Source of the DNA: Rhodomicrobium udaipurense JA643 | GTDB taxonomy: Bacteria; Pseudomonadota; Alphaproteobacteria; Rhizobiales; Rhodomicrobiaceae | Length of the DNA: 64,000 nt | Direction of reading: 5' to 3' | Assembly (NCBI RefSeq): GCF_000636015.1 | Contig: NZ_JFZJ01000004.1 | Location: 1 to 64,000 of the forward strand | Shown here: positions 17,758 through 26,778 of the stretch, one piece after another | Layout of the letters: each line of letters begins with the position of its first letter | Position numbering within the stretch: position 1 is the first letter of the stretch | The notes under the pieces: generated by a model | What the model was told of the DNA's origin: nothing | What the model saw: only the letters and a program-made list of their open reading frames with translations | The model's database searches: none | Made by a program: the position numbers and the translations under genes

Positions 17758-18573
17758 ATGTCGAAATTCACTGCGCTCGGCGAGGCGGGAGCCGCGCTTC
17801 TCGGCGGTACGCTCGCGACCGAAACGACGCTCGGCGGCGGCTCGCTATCGGAGATCGTGCGCATTCGTCTCGCGGATGGACGCGATGCAGTCGTGAAGGG
17901 CGGCGGTCGGCCGGAGGTGGAAGCGCGGATGCTACGGGCCATCGCCGACACAGGCGCGCCCGCGCCGGCTGTGCTCGCTGTGGGCGATGGCGCGCTCGTG
18001 ATTGAGGCCGTCGACGCGGGCGGATCGATCAGCCAGGCGTGGCCGCAAATCGGCGCGGCGCTGGCCACCTTGCACGCGGCTAAGGGCGACTGCTGCGGCT
18101 GGGACGACGACTACGCTTTCGCGCGCGTCGCCATCGAGAACCGCTGGACGCAAAGCTGGCCCGCCTTCTGGGGCGAGCGCCGTCTTCTGGTGAATGTCCC
18201 GCATGTTGGCGCGGACCTGGCGCGCCGCCTCGAAGCGCTGGCGCAATCGCTCCCCGACCGGCTGCCGGAGCTTGCCGCACCGAGCCTTCTCCACGGCGAC
18301 CTCTGGGGCGGCAATGTGCTCGTCTCGCGCAGCGGCGCGGTGTCCTTCATCGATCCCGCCTGCTACTACGGCCACGGCGAGGTCGATATCGCGATGCTGA
18401 ACATGTTCGACACGCCGCCGCCCGCCTTCTACGACGCCTACGGCACGCTCGAACCGGGCTTCGATGAGCGCCAGCCGATCTACAGGCTGTGGCCCGCGCT
18501 TGTGCACTTACGCCTTTTCGACTCGGGCTATCGCGGCCTTGTGGAGCGGCTGCTTTCAGACGCGGGCGTTTGA
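17758..18573 (+). CDS. fructosamine kinase family protein
   Basis: Aminoglycoside-phosphotransferase-fold kinase of 271 residues, related to fructosamine-3-kinase and ribulosamine kinase, which phosphorylate sugars attached to protein amines so that they detach (deglycation). The catalytic loop LLHGDLWGGN near 180 and the metal-binding FIDPACYYGHGEVDIAM near 200 are characteristic of this family. The ATG at 17758 has GGAG eight bases upstream; a GTG nine bases earlier is less likely. It follows a low-molecular-weight phosphatase gene, and a joint role in sugar-phosphate removal is inference. Confidence 0.88.
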   Translation: MSKFTALGEAGAALLGGTLATETTLGGGSLSEIVRIRLADGRDAVVKGGGRPEVEARMLRAIADTGAPAPAVLAVGDGALVIEAVDAGGSISQAWPQIGAALATLHAAKGDCCGWDDDYAFARVAIENRWTQSWPAFWGERRLLVNVPHVGADLARRLEALAQSLPDRLPELAAPSLLHGDLWGGNVLVSRSGAVSFIDPACYYGHGEVDIAMLNMFDTPPPAFYDAYGTLEPGFDERQPIYRLWPALVHLRLFDSGYRGLVERLLSDAGV

Positions 18574-18599
18574 GCGGCGACGCGGCCCCGCGCGCTCGC

Positions 18600-20144
18600 C
18601 TAGTAAGCCCGCGAAATGATGATGTCTTCGACGGCCGCGCCGCCGGAGAAGAAGCACGTCGCTGCGCTCGTCTTGCTGTCGAGCGGCGTGTTGCGGATGG
18701 TGAGCTTCAGCGCCTTGAGCCTGTCCGCGATTTCTTCGAGCGCCGCGCCGGTCGGCCGCGACCACGACACGCGCACCCAGCCCTTGAACGCGCCGCCCTC
18801 GTCTTCCTCGGCCGGGCCGAAATAGGCGGCCAGCTCGTCGAAGTTCTTGATGTCGGTGCGGATATTGCCGTCAAGGCGCGTCTTTGCGTCGGCGTAAAGC
18901 GCGCCCTGAATTTCGCGCAGCAGCCCTTCGGCGCCCGCTACGAACTCGGCGCGCGGCTGCGAATGCGACTTGACCTTGGGGCCGTCGCGCAGGGCATCGC
19001 GGCGCGTGAACGTGACATTGCCGCCGCTCGCGTCGCGCGGACCTATTTCGAGGATGAGCGGTGCGCCGCGGCGCACCCAGTCCCAGCGCTTGTCGGCGGA
19101 CTTGATCTTGCGGTTGTCGATATGCGCACGGATCGGCTCGCCGAACGCGGTCTTGGCGTTAAGCTCCGCCGCGAGGCTCGTACAGAATTCGACAACGGCC
19201 GCGTCTTCCGGCTTGTCGCGCAGCATCGGCACAATGACGATCTGCTTCGGCGCGATGGCGGGCGGCAGGCGCAAGCCGTCGTCGTCGCCATGTGTCATGA
19301 TTACGCCGCCGATGAGCCGCGTGGACACGCCCCAGCTCGTCGTGTGGCAAAGCGCAAGTTCGCCTGCCTCGTTCTGGAAGCGGATGTTCTGCGCCTCCGC
19401 GAAATGCGTGCCGAGATAATGCGACGTACCGGCCTGAAGCGCCTTGCCGTCCTGCATCATGGCTTCGATCGAATAGGTGTTGTCGGCGCCGGGGAAGCGC
19501 TCGTTCTCCGGCTTTTCGCCCGCCACGACCGGCATCGCGAGTACATCCTCGGCGAAGCTACGGTAGACTTCCAGCATCCGCAGCGTCTCGGCCATGGCGT
19601 CGGTCTTGTCGGCGTGCGCGGTGTGGCCCTCCTGCCAGAGAAATTCCGTCGTGCGCAGGAACATGCGCGTGCGCATCTCCCATCGCACCACATTCGCCCA
19701 CTGGTTGATGAGGATGGGAAGGTCGCGGTAGCTCTTGACCCAGCGTTGGAAGGCGTCGCCGATGATCGTTTCGGACGTCGGCCGCACGATCAGCGGTTCC
19801 TGAAGCTCGGCTTCGGGATCGGGCACGAGCTTGCCGTCGATGTTCTTAAGGCGATGATGGGTGACAACCGCCATCTCCTTCGCGAAGCCTTCGACGTGCT
19901 CCGCTTCCTTGGCGATGAAGCTCATCGGGATGAAGATCGGGAAATAGCAGTTTTCGTGCCCCGTCTCCTTGATGCGCGCGTCGAGGCCCTTCTGCACGCG
20001 CTCCCAGATGCCATAGCCCCACGGCTTTATGATCATGCAGCCGCGCACGGGCGATGTTTCCGCGAGGTCGGCGTCGCGGACGACGGCCTGATACCACTCG
20101 GGAAAATTCTGCTCGCGCGTTACGGAAAGGGCGTGCTGCGACAT
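18600..20144 (-). CDS. proS: prolyl-tRNA synthetase, archaeal/eukaryal type
   Basis: Charges tRNA-Pro with proline in the cytoplasm. Class II synthetase of 514 residues with motif 1 around RGCMIIKPWGYGIWE, RPTSETII near 122, motif 2 region RTRMFLRTTEFLWQEGHTAHA near 160, motif 3 in THGDDDGLRLPP near 290, an anticodon-binding domain, and a C-terminal domain ending in the invariant tyrosine of this type. Most alphaproteobacteria have a shorter bacterial-type ProRS of about 440 residues; this is the archaeal/eukaryal form. The C-terminal domain lacks the four-cysteine zinc site found in some relatives. A transferred gene is likely. Transcribed alone. Confidence 0.92.
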   Translation of the reverse strand: MSQHALSVTREQNFPEWYQAVVRDADLAETSPVRGCMIIKPWGYGIWERVQKGLDARIKETGHENCYFPIFIPMSFIAKEAEHVEGFAKEMAVVTHHRLKNIDGKLVPDPEAELQEPLIVRPTSETIIGDAFQRWVKSYRDLPILINQWANVVRWEMRTRMFLRTTEFLWQEGHTAHADKTDAMAETLRMLEVYRSFAEDVLAMPVVAGEKPENERFPGADNTYSIEAMMQDGKALQAGTSHYLGTHFAEAQNIRFQNEAGELALCHTTSWGVSTRLIGGVIMTHGDDDGLRLPPAIAPKQIVIVPMLRDKPEDAAVVEFCTSLAAELNAKTAFGEPIRAHIDNRKIKSADKRWDWVRRGAPLILEIGPRDASGGNVTFTRRDALRDGPKVKSHSQPRAEFVAGAEGLLREIQGALYADAKTRLDGNIRTDIKNFDELAAYFGPAEEDEGGAFKGWVRVSWSRPTGAALEEIADRLKALKLTIRNTPLDSKTSAATCFFSGGAAVEDIIISRAY

Positions 20145-20222
20145 GGCTGAACCTGGCGAAAACCTGTTTATGGGGCGGCGCTACGCTGCGACCGCCCGGA
20201 TGAGTCGATGCGTGGGCGCGCG

Positions 20223-20654
20223 CTATTCGTCGCGGGTGGCGAGCGTCAGCGCGTGGGTGAGGTCGGTGCGCGAGATAAAGCCGACGAGTTTACCCTCTTC
20301 GAGCACCGGAAAGCCGCGCGTGCGAAGCTTCACCATCAGCTCCAGAACCTTTGTGAGCGGCGTTTCAAGCTCGACGTGAACGATGTCCTTCATCATCACC
20401 TCGCCCACCGTCTTCGACATGACCTCGCCGTAGTGCGGCATGAGGTGGCTGGTGTCGAAGATGAACGCCTTCAGGAAGTCGAGCTTCGTCACGAGGCCGA
20501 CGAGCACGTCGTTGTCCACGACCGGGAAGGAATTGTAGTCGTTGTGATCGAACAGCGCGCCGAGTTCGCGGAGCGTCAGCGACGAGGGAACGGATTCGAC
20601 GTCCTTCGTCATGAACTGACTGGCATGCCACTCAAGAAAGCGATGCATCGGCAT
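20223..20654 (-). CDS. CBS-domain protein
   Basis: Small cytoplasmic protein of 143 residues made of a tandem pair of CBS domains (about 10-75 and 80-140), a module that usually senses adenine nucleotides. FMTKDVESVPSSLTLRELG begins the first and VMMKDIVHVELETPLTKVLELM the second. No other domain is attached, so it is a stand-alone Bateman module. I use the ATG at 20654 because GGAG is eight bases upstream; an in-frame codon at 20699 lacks such a site. The partner is unknown. Confidence 0.85.
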   Translation of the reverse strand: MPMHRFLEWHASQFMTKDVESVPSSLTLRELGALFDHNDYNSFPVVDNDVLVGLVTKLDFLKAFIFDTSHLMPHYGEVMSKTVGEVMMKDIVHVELETPLTKVLELMVKLRTRGFPVLEEGKLVGFISRTDLTHALTLATRDE

Positions 20655-20756
20655 GGAAAGTCTCCGTGTGTCAATAAAAGCGGTTCGAAAAGGCGTCATC
20701 CGGCGCGGGCCGCATCGCGCCGTCCGACATTTCGTAAAACAGGCGTCTTCCCAGGT

Positions 20757-21920
20757 CTACGGGATATTTCGCGGCGCGGCGCTATTCGCGCGCAGCGGCG
20801 GACTTTCGAGCCCGTTCAGTCGCGCCTGGAAGTCGGCGAAGCTGATGCCTCGGCCGCCGCGTTCGCGGAAATAGACGTGCTGCGCGAACTTGCGCATGGG
20901 GGCGGTCCCGAGCGCGGCCGACAGAAGCGCGTTCGGCGGCGCGAGATTGAGCGCAAGGCGCGTCAGGTGGCTGAGGCCGAAACGCGGCAACTCCTTTGCG
21001 AGCGCCACCTCCGGCGATGGCCCGAGATGCAGAAGGTGATCGGCGACCACCTGCGCCGCGCGGCGTCCATACTGGAAGGCAAAGCCGACGCCGCCGCCGG
21101 TTGTCGGCGAAACCATGCCCGCCGCATCGCCGATCAGCGTCACGCCATCGGTGGCGAAGGGCCGGACCAAGCCGCCGCATGGAATGCGCCCCGTCCGCCG
21201 CTCCACGAGCCTCGCATCCTCGAAGCCGAAGATCGGCGCGGTCTTGGCGAGGAAGGCGGCGAGATGCGGCCGCCGTCCCGGACGGGCGGCAAGCCCCGCA
21301 TGAAACAGCGACGGCCCGGGCGCAACCCAGGCAATATGACCCGGCGCAAGCTGCGAATCGAGGAAGCAATGCAGGAAGCGCGGGTCGGCGTCGAGCCCGT
21401 CATATTCGTGCTCGGTGGCGAGCATGAACCGAGTGTTGAGGCCAAGCCCGAAGGCGCGCGCGACCGCCGATTGCGCGCCGTCCGCGCCGATGATGTGCCG
21501 CGCCGAAATGTTGACGCCCTTGAAAAGGAATATGCCGTCCTTGCGTTCGGCGCCCTGAAACGGCGTGCGCCACAGGATCTGCGCGCCCACCCGCTGCGCT
21601 TCCTGCGCAAGCCAGCCAAGGACGCGCCCCGTATCCGTCGTCACGAAGAAGCTGTCCGGCGCGAACAGATCGACGTGGCGGAGGTTGGGAGCGTAAAGCC
21701 GCACGCCGTAAACGCGCCGCGTGAGATTGTACGGGAGGTCGATTTCCTGCGCGGCCTCCTTCGTGAGGATGCCCGTCGACGACACGTGCTGTCCCGCGGC
21801 CGCTTTCGGTTCGAGAACGGCGACTTTCAGCCCGCGAATCGCCGCGGTCTTGGCGGCTACCAACCCGGCGAAGCTTGCACCGGCAATGACCAGATCATAG
21901 GGGTGAGGGGTGCGTGCCAT
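20757..21920 (-). CDS. geranylgeranyl-reductase-family FAD-dependent oxidoreductase
   Basis: Flavoprotein of 387 residues with the N-terminal FAD-binding motif DLVIAGASFAGLVAA (dinucleotide fold), and the second FAD segment GVTLIGDAAGMVSPTTGGGVGFA near 270, as in geranylgeranyl reductases such as BchP/ChlP and archaeal lipid reductases. The rest diverges from true BchP, and an isoprenoid or quinone substrate is only a family-level guess. In a phototroph BchP would hydrogenate the bacteriochlorophyll side chain, but this gene is not inside a photosynthesis cluster. It diverges from ubiE, and the two promoters share the gap 21921-22109. Confidence 0.8.
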   Translation of the reverse strand: MARTPHPYDLVIAGASFAGLVAAKTAAIRGLKVAVLEPKAAAGQHVSSTGILTKEAAQEIDLPYNLTRRVYGVRLYAPNLRHVDLFAPDSFFVTTDTGRVLGWLAQEAQRVGAQILWRTPFQGAERKDGIFLFKGVNISARHIIGADGAQSAVARAFGLGLNTRFMLATEHEYDGLDADPRFLHCFLDSQLAPGHIAWVAPGPSLFHAGLAARPGRRPHLAAFLAKTAPIFGFEDARLVERRTGRIPCGGLVRPFATDGVTLIGDAAGMVSPTTGGGVGFAFQYGRRAAQVVADHLLHLGPSPEVALAKELPRFGLSHLTRLALNLAPPNALLSAALGTAPMRKFAQHVYFRERGGRGISFADFQARLNGLESPPLRANSAAPRNIP

Positions 21921-22109
21921 GGCTTAAAAATTTTCTCGTGGGTGTAAAAACTCTATCCTCGCGGAGAATTGTGGCGGTTGTACAGCCCCTTCGCATTGCA
22001 GCACAAAGCGCCCGGATAATGCCTCCAAGCATAATGACGCGTTTACATTGTGCCGCTCGTGCGCCACATATCGCATCAAATTTTCTCACTCGCCCCCGGA
22101 GCGAACGGA

Positions 22110-22841
22110 ATGACTGCTTACGATCACAAAATCCAGAACCTCGGTTTTCAGGGGTTCGTCAACACCGTCTTCGACCGTGTCGCCACACGCTACGACCTGA
22201 TGAACGACCTGATGTCGGGCGGCGTCCATCGGATCTGGAAGGATGCGGCGATCAACTGGCTCGCGCCGTCCAAGTCGAGCGCATCTCTGCTGATCGACGT
22301 GGCCGGCGGCACCGGCGACATCACGAAGCGCTTTCTCAAGGCCGCCGGACGCGGCTCGCGCTCGATCATCACCGACATCAACCATTCGATGATGGACGAA
22401 GGCCGCGACAAGCATCCCGAATTCGCGGGCAATGTGATGTACGTTCAGGCGAACGCGGAGAGCCTGCCCTATCGCGATAACACGTCGGACTTCTACACGA
22501 TTTCCTTCGGCATCCGTAACGTGGACAACAAGCAGAACGCGCTGAACGAGGCGTTCCGCGTGCTGAAGCCGGGCGGCCGCTTCCTCTGCCTTGAGTTTTC
22601 GCGCGTGCAGGTGCCGCTGTTCGACAAGGTCTACGAGGTCTATTCCGATAATGTGGTGCCGCCGCTTGGCCGCGTCGTGGCGGGCGATGCGGAGCCCTAT
22701 CGCTACCTCGTGGACAGCATCCGCGCCTTCCCGGATCAGAAGAAGTTCGCCGGAATGATCGAAAAGGCAGGCTTCAGCCGCGTGCAGTATCGCAATTTGT
22801 CGGGCGGTATCGCGGCCATTCACTCCGGCCTAAAGCTTTAG
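22110..22841 (+). CDS. ubiE: ubiquinone/menaquinone biosynthesis C-methyltransferase
   Basis: SAM-dependent methyltransferase of 243 residues that methylates the quinone ring during ubiquinone synthesis. It shows the UbiE signature FDRVATRYDLMNDLMSGG, the SAM-binding motif DVAGGTGDI near 66, ISFGIRNV and VLKPGGRFLCLEF. The ATG at 22110 has GGAG nine bases upstream; a longer frame starting at 22050 carries no family sequence. ubiB, its usual alphaproteobacterial neighbour, is not here. Ubiquinone serves both respiration and the photosynthetic electron cycle. Confidence 0.95.
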   Translation: MTAYDHKIQNLGFQGFVNTVFDRVATRYDLMNDLMSGGVHRIWKDAAINWLAPSKSSASLLIDVAGGTGDITKRFLKAAGRGSRSIITDINHSMMDEGRDKHPEFAGNVMYVQANAESLPYRDNTSDFYTISFGIRNVDNKQNALNEAFRVLKPGGRFLCLEFSRVQVPLFDKVYEVYSDNVVPPLGRVVAGDAEPYRYLVDSIRAFPDQKKFAGMIEKAGFSRVQYRNLSGGIAAIHSGLKL

Positions 22842-22855
22842 CCGAAGCATGATAA

Positions 22856-22887
22856 GACGCGTCCCGCCGCTCAGGCGGGGCGGCGTC
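22856..22887 (+). terminator. GC-rich hairpin after ubiE, no T-run
   Basis: GACGC and CCCGCC (22856-22868) pair with GGCGGG and GCGTC (22874-22887) around a 5-base loop, leaving a small internal loop. It starts 14 bases after the ubiE stop. Without a T-tract it may protect the 3' end or act with Rho. Confidence 0.4.
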
Positions 22888-23100
22888 GCTTGGACAGCGC
22901 CTTCGGAGGCATGCCCGTTGAATGACGCCCGCTCTGGCGCGACCGTCGGCAACCTCAGCGCGCCCGCGCCTTCAGCACCACGCCGTTTCGACCTCGCAGG
23001 GCGGGAAAAGTAACTCGCGTTTCGATTTTTGCGGAAGAACCGAAACATCGACGCAGCCGACCGGGCGGACGCGCCTGCCCGGGGTCGGCGGTGCCGTTGC

Positions 23101-23565
23101 TCAGGCCTGCGGCATGCCGGAGATGTCGAAGCGCTTCTTGATGCGGTCGAAAAGCTGGTCGCGCACAGCGCGGTAGCCTTCGAGGATCTGCTCGCGGTTG
23201 CCGGTGGCGGCGGAGGGGTCGATCGTCGGCCAGTATTCGACGTCGACAGCCATGGTGCGCGTGAATTCCAGCGCCTTGTGATGCGCTTCCGGCGCGAGCG
23301 TCACGATGAGGTCGAAGGACGTGTCCTCAAGATCCTCGATGGTGCGCGGCTGGTGATGGGTGATGTCGATGCCGATTTCGTCCATCACAGCGATCACGAA
23401 AGGGTCGATTTCGCCCTCGCGCACGCCTGCCGAGCGCACATAGATCCTCCTTCCCGCGAGAAAACGCAGGATCGCGGCCGCCATGGGCGACCTTATCGAA
23501 TTGTAGTTACAAGCAAAAAGTACGGCCTGGGGCAAATCTTCCTGTCGCTGCGCAAAAGGATCCAT
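23101..23565 (-). CDS. low-molecular-weight phosphatase / arsenate-reductase-like protein
   Basis: Cytoplasmic protein of 154 residues in the low-molecular-weight phosphatase fold. The loop CNYNSIRSP (CX5RS) is near 19-27, and an Asp-Pro pair in TIDPSA near 116 could supply the general acid. It differs clearly from the other such protein at 17208 and is of the type found next to cell-division or peptidoglycan genes in many Rhizobiales. It could be a protein phosphatase or an arsenate reductase; the second and third cysteines needed for the thioredoxin-type arsenate reductase are absent, favouring phosphatase. Confidence 0.8.
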   Translation of the reverse strand: MDPFAQRQEDLPQAVLFACNYNSIRSPMAAAILRFLAGRRIYVRSAGVREGEIDPFVIAVMDEIGIDITHHQPRTIEDLEDTSFDLIVTLAPEAHHKALEFTRTMAVDVEYWPTIDPSAATGNREQILEGYRAVRDQLFDRIKKRFDISGMPQA

Positions 23566-23814
23566 CCGGGAGAAGGTATTCTGACCGACTGGCGATCCTC
23601 AAGCAAAGCCAAAGGCAAGCCTGCGCGCTGCGATCCTCATGGTTATAGCTTTCGGGCCGCCGATAGAAAAGCAGACAGACGTTGCGGCATGGCTGGCCTT
23701 TCGTCGACGAATGCGCCCTAAGTCTCCTTGATGGCGCGGGCGGTCATTCGTATGAGAGGTTAACCGGGGAACGCCTTGCAAGAGGCGTTGCGCCAAACAA
23801 AAGGGGAGGGGACG

Positions 23815-24153
23815 TTGCGTAAAATCGGCGTCATCATGATTGCATCCGCGCTTGGCGCATGCGCTACCAGCGGCGACACACGCCTTTCGACAGGTGCGGC
23901 GAGCGGCCCTTCCGAGCCGGTTTCCGCCGAAAGGGTCGCCACCATCGAACCGGCGAAGGTCAATCACGCGCCCTATATGGGCTTCAGTTGCGAGGAGCTC
24001 GCGGGTGACAAGGCGCGCATCGCCGACGATCTTGCCGCCGTTTCAGCCGGGAAGGCCGGATCGCAGGCCGCCGATGTCAAGGGCCAGATCGGACGCCTCA
24101 AGGGCGAGGAACTCGCCGTCGCAACCGCGATGCGGTCAAAGAACTGCAAGTGA
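23815..24153 (+). CDS. small lipoprotein of unknown function
   Basis: Predicted lipoprotein of 112 residues. The short signal segment ends in the lipobox LGAC, with the cysteine near residue 16, so the mature protein would be lipid-anchored. I choose the TTG at 23815 because the purine-rich AGGGGAGGGG stands just before it; an ATG at 23836 would leave too short a signal peptide. The mature part has a conserved-looking PYMGFSCEEL segment and an Ala/Lys-rich, probably helical C-terminal half. I do not recognise a functional family. The neighbouring lipid A acyltransferase gene is convergent. Confidence 0.65.
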   Translation: MRKIGVIMIASALGACATSGDTRLSTGAASGPSEPVSAERVATIEPAKVNHAPYMGFSCEELAGDKARIADDLAAVSAGKAGSQAADVKGQIGRLKGEELAVATAMRSKNCK

Positions 24154-24244
24154 TCCTCGCGCGTCGGGATGCGTGCCGCCGCCTCGGAAAGCTCTTTAGT
24201 GATTACTGACTGGGCGCAGGGGCGGTCAGCGCCGCCTCACCAGC

Positions 24245-25153
24245 TCAATGGCGCACGCCCTCGAATTCGCGCTCGGGCCAGCGCTTGTTCGACCACATCC
24301 ATTGAGAGGGATGCTCGCGAATCCATGCCTCGAACTCGCGCTGAATGGTGGCCGTCAACACCTTGATGTCTTCGTTCACATCGCCGGTGCGCGGCACTTC
24401 CAGTTCCTTGAACGCGATGGAGAAGCGCGACTCCTTGCCAATGCGGATGCAGCGGCCCACCGCAAGGCGCGTGCCCGCGCGTCGAGCGAGCCATGCGGGT
24501 GCGACGGTCGCCCACATCGGATGACCGAAGAACGGCACCTGCACGCCATGCCAGTCGGCGAGGTCGGCCAGCATGCCGAGCGCGCCGCCGCTTCGCACAT
24601 GCGTGGCGATGCGCATGATCGTGGCGAGCCCCTCGTTGCTCTTGCTGGCGAACAGGCCGCCCGGATAAAGCTGCGCGCGCTTGTTGCGGATGTAGCGGTC
24701 CACATAGGGGTTCTCGACAAGCCGGTACACGCCCGCGGTGTTCGCGCCGATGGTGAGCAGCGGCAGGATCGCGATCTCCCAATTGCCCATATGCGGCGCG
24801 GCGACGACGAGCGGCCCCATCTCGCTGCGGTAACGGTCGAGCAACTCCGGGTTTTCGATGGTGAAACGCGACGGATCTTTCAGAAGGCGGTCGAGCTGGA
24901 ATGTCTCCGCCATCACGCGCCCGAGATTGTCCCACATCGCATCGACGATGGCCTCGCGTTCGGCGTGCGTCGTCTCCGGCATGGCCTTGGCGAGATTGCG
25001 CAGCGCCCGGGCCTGACGATGGGTCTTCGGCGCAAGGAACCGCCAGGCGCGCGCGGAAAACGCCGTGGCCATGTCAAGCGGCATCGCGCGGACGATCGCC
25101 GCGATGGCCAGAACGGCGCCGTATTCCAGCCTTTGGCGGAGATCGAGAAACAT
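24245..25153 (-). CDS. lipid A biosynthesis acyltransferase (LpxL/HtrB family)
   Basis: Inner-membrane enzyme of 302 residues that adds a secondary acyl chain to lipid A from acyl-ACP. The N-terminal hydrophobic segment (about 10-30) anchors it. The catalytic HX4E motif is HMGNWE at about 122-127, and GMLADL with the preceding basic residues matches the family's second conserved block. The family includes LpxL, LpxM, LpxP and the long-chain LpxXL; which chain this one transfers cannot be told from sequence. Monocistronic in this window. Confidence 0.9.
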   Translation of the reverse strand: MFLDLRQRLEYGAVLAIAAIVRAMPLDMATAFSARAWRFLAPKTHRQARALRNLAKAMPETTHAEREAIVDAMWDNLGRVMAETFQLDRLLKDPSRFTIENPELLDRYRSEMGPLVVAAPHMGNWEIAILPLLTIGANTAGVYRLVENPYVDRYIRNKRAQLYPGGLFASKSNEGLATIMRIATHVRSGGALGMLADLADWHGVQVPFFGHPMWATVAPAWLARRAGTRLAVGRCIRIGKESRFSIAFKELEVPRTGDVNEDIKVLTATIQREFEAWIREHPSQWMWSNKRWPEREFEGVRH

Positions 25154-25353
25154 TATCGGGGACGCGCGGTGAGAGCCTCACGCCTGTCTTGCAAGCGCAA
25201 CCTTCGGCGTCAAGCCTAAACGCGTGCTCTGGCGCATACGTTTGGCTCACCTCCCCGCGCGCTTCAGAGCACACGTGTGCGCCTCAAGAGCACGCGCAAC
25301 TTTTTGAATCTGGGGCAGTTTTCGAATTTTACATTCGATTGTCGAACTCGCAA

Positions 25354-26550
25354 TCACTGCACCGGGCCGGCGGGAGCCATCCCGCGCCGCATGAAAGCCC
25401 TGCGTAGCGGCCCGATCGCGCCGAGCGCATAGAGGCCAAGCCCGCGCGCCGCCTGCATCGGGAGGAAGCTGGACAGGAGGCTGCGATTCAGGAGATCGAC
25501 GCCGAGCGTCCGGCTGACGATGTCGCCGCGCCGGGCGGCCGAATAGTCACGCAGCAGGTCTTCGCCGCCGAGGTCCGCATTCGCGGCCTTGGCATCGACG
25601 AGAAGGCCGAGCAGCGCCTCCACGTCGCGGAAGCCGAGGTTCAGCCCCTGCGCGCCGATGGGCGGCACCGCATGCGCCGCTTCGCCCACGAGCGCCACGC
25701 GGGCGCGGCCAAACTCGCGCGCCATGAGCGCCGAGAGCGGGAATGCCCCGCGTTGGCTGAGGTCGAAGATGCGGCCGAGCGCGAAATGCGACGCCTTTTC
25801 CATCTCGTGCGCGAAGGCTTCGTCGTCGAGCCCCATCAGACGCGCCGCGTCGGCCTTGCGCTCCGTCCAAACGAAGCTCGACCGGTTGCCGGGCAGCGGT
25901 ATGAGCGTGAACGGACCGCCGCTTCGGTGAAATTCGATGCACAGCCCGTTATGCGGCCGGGAGTGGCTGAAACTCGCCGCCATGGCGGTTTGCTCGTACG
26001 GCCATGTCAGCGCGCGAATGCCCGCCGCCTCGCGGGTGGCGGAGTTTCGACCGTCGGCGGCGACGGCCAGCGGCGCGTAAAGCTCGATGCCGTTCTCGAA
26101 GGTGAGGATCGCCCGCGTGGCGGACTCGTGGAACGTGCGCAGCGGACCCGGCGTGAGAATCGCGATGCCCTTTTCCGCCGCGATCTCTTTCAGCGCCCGC
26201 GCGAGATCGGCATTGGCGATGTTGCAGCCGAAAGCCTCCTCGCCGATTTCGGCGGCCTTGAACAGCGCGTCGGGCGCGCGAAGGCGGCGTCCGGTGTCGT
26301 CGATGAACTGGAGCGCGCGAAGCGGTTCCGCATGCGGCGCGCATCGATCCCAGACGCCGAGCCGCGCAAGGAAGGCGATGGTCGTGCTGAAAAGCGCCGC
26401 GCTGCGCCCGGTCGCGGCATGAGCGGACGCGGCGGGGGAAGTGTCGACGACGGTCGCGATAAGGCCCGCGTCGTGGCAGCCGATTGCCGCCGCGAGTCCC
26501 GCAGGCCCCGCGCCGATCACTATGACTCCGGACCTCTGGGTGAAGCTCAT
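25354..26550 (-). CDS. UbiH/COQ6-family FAD-dependent monooxygenase
   Basis: Flavoprotein hydroxylase of 398 residues, probably a ring hydroxylase of ubiquinone synthesis (UbiH/UbiF/UbiL group). N-terminal GxGxxG fold VIVIGAGPAGLAAA at about 9-22; the COQ6/UbiH signature VGEAAHAVPPIGAQGLNLGFRDVE near 290-313; a conserved AADGRNSATRE (DG motif) near 170. GGGAG is seven bases before the ATG. In alphaproteobacteria several such hydroxylases share three ring positions, so the exact carbon is not assignable. It does not adjoin ubiE. Confidence 0.87.
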   Translation of the reverse strand: MSFTQRSGVIVIGAGPAGLAAAIGCHDAGLIATVVDTSPAASAHAATGRSAALFSTTIAFLARLGVWDRCAPHAEPLRALQFIDDTGRRLRAPDALFKAAEIGEEAFGCNIANADLARALKEIAAEKGIAILTPGPLRTFHESATRAILTFENGIELYAPLAVAADGRNSATREAAGIRALTWPYEQTAMAASFSHSRPHNGLCIEFHRSGGPFTLIPLPGNRSSFVWTERKADAARLMGLDDEAFAHEMEKASHFALGRIFDLSQRGAFPLSALMAREFGRARVALVGEAAHAVPPIGAQGLNLGFRDVEALLGLLVDAKAANADLGGEDLLRDYSAARRGDIVSRTLGVDLLNRSLLSSFLPMQAARGLGLYALGAIGPLRRAFMRRGMAPAGPVQ

Positions 26551-26778
26551 TTCCGTGCTCCCACGCTCTTGTTGCGGCGCAGCTTATCGTGACGAACCGA
26601 AACCGGGAACGCCTTCTCGATCATCTTTGCGCGAGGCGCCCGGCGGCTCCCCGCAGCGAGACAACCCATCGAGACCAGCCGGGTTTCGAGTCGGCGACGA
26701 GAAGGAATTTCGACGGTCCGAAGCGGCGGAAAAAGGGAACGAGGCTGTGTTCAGTGCAACGCACGCCAAAAGGCTATG

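Noticed and set aside
18489-20150. 553-codon plus-strand frame
   Set aside because: Antisense to proS, without family resemblance.
20208-21947. 579-codon plus-strand frame
   Set aside because: Antisense to the CBS and flavoprotein genes; composition typical of a shadow.
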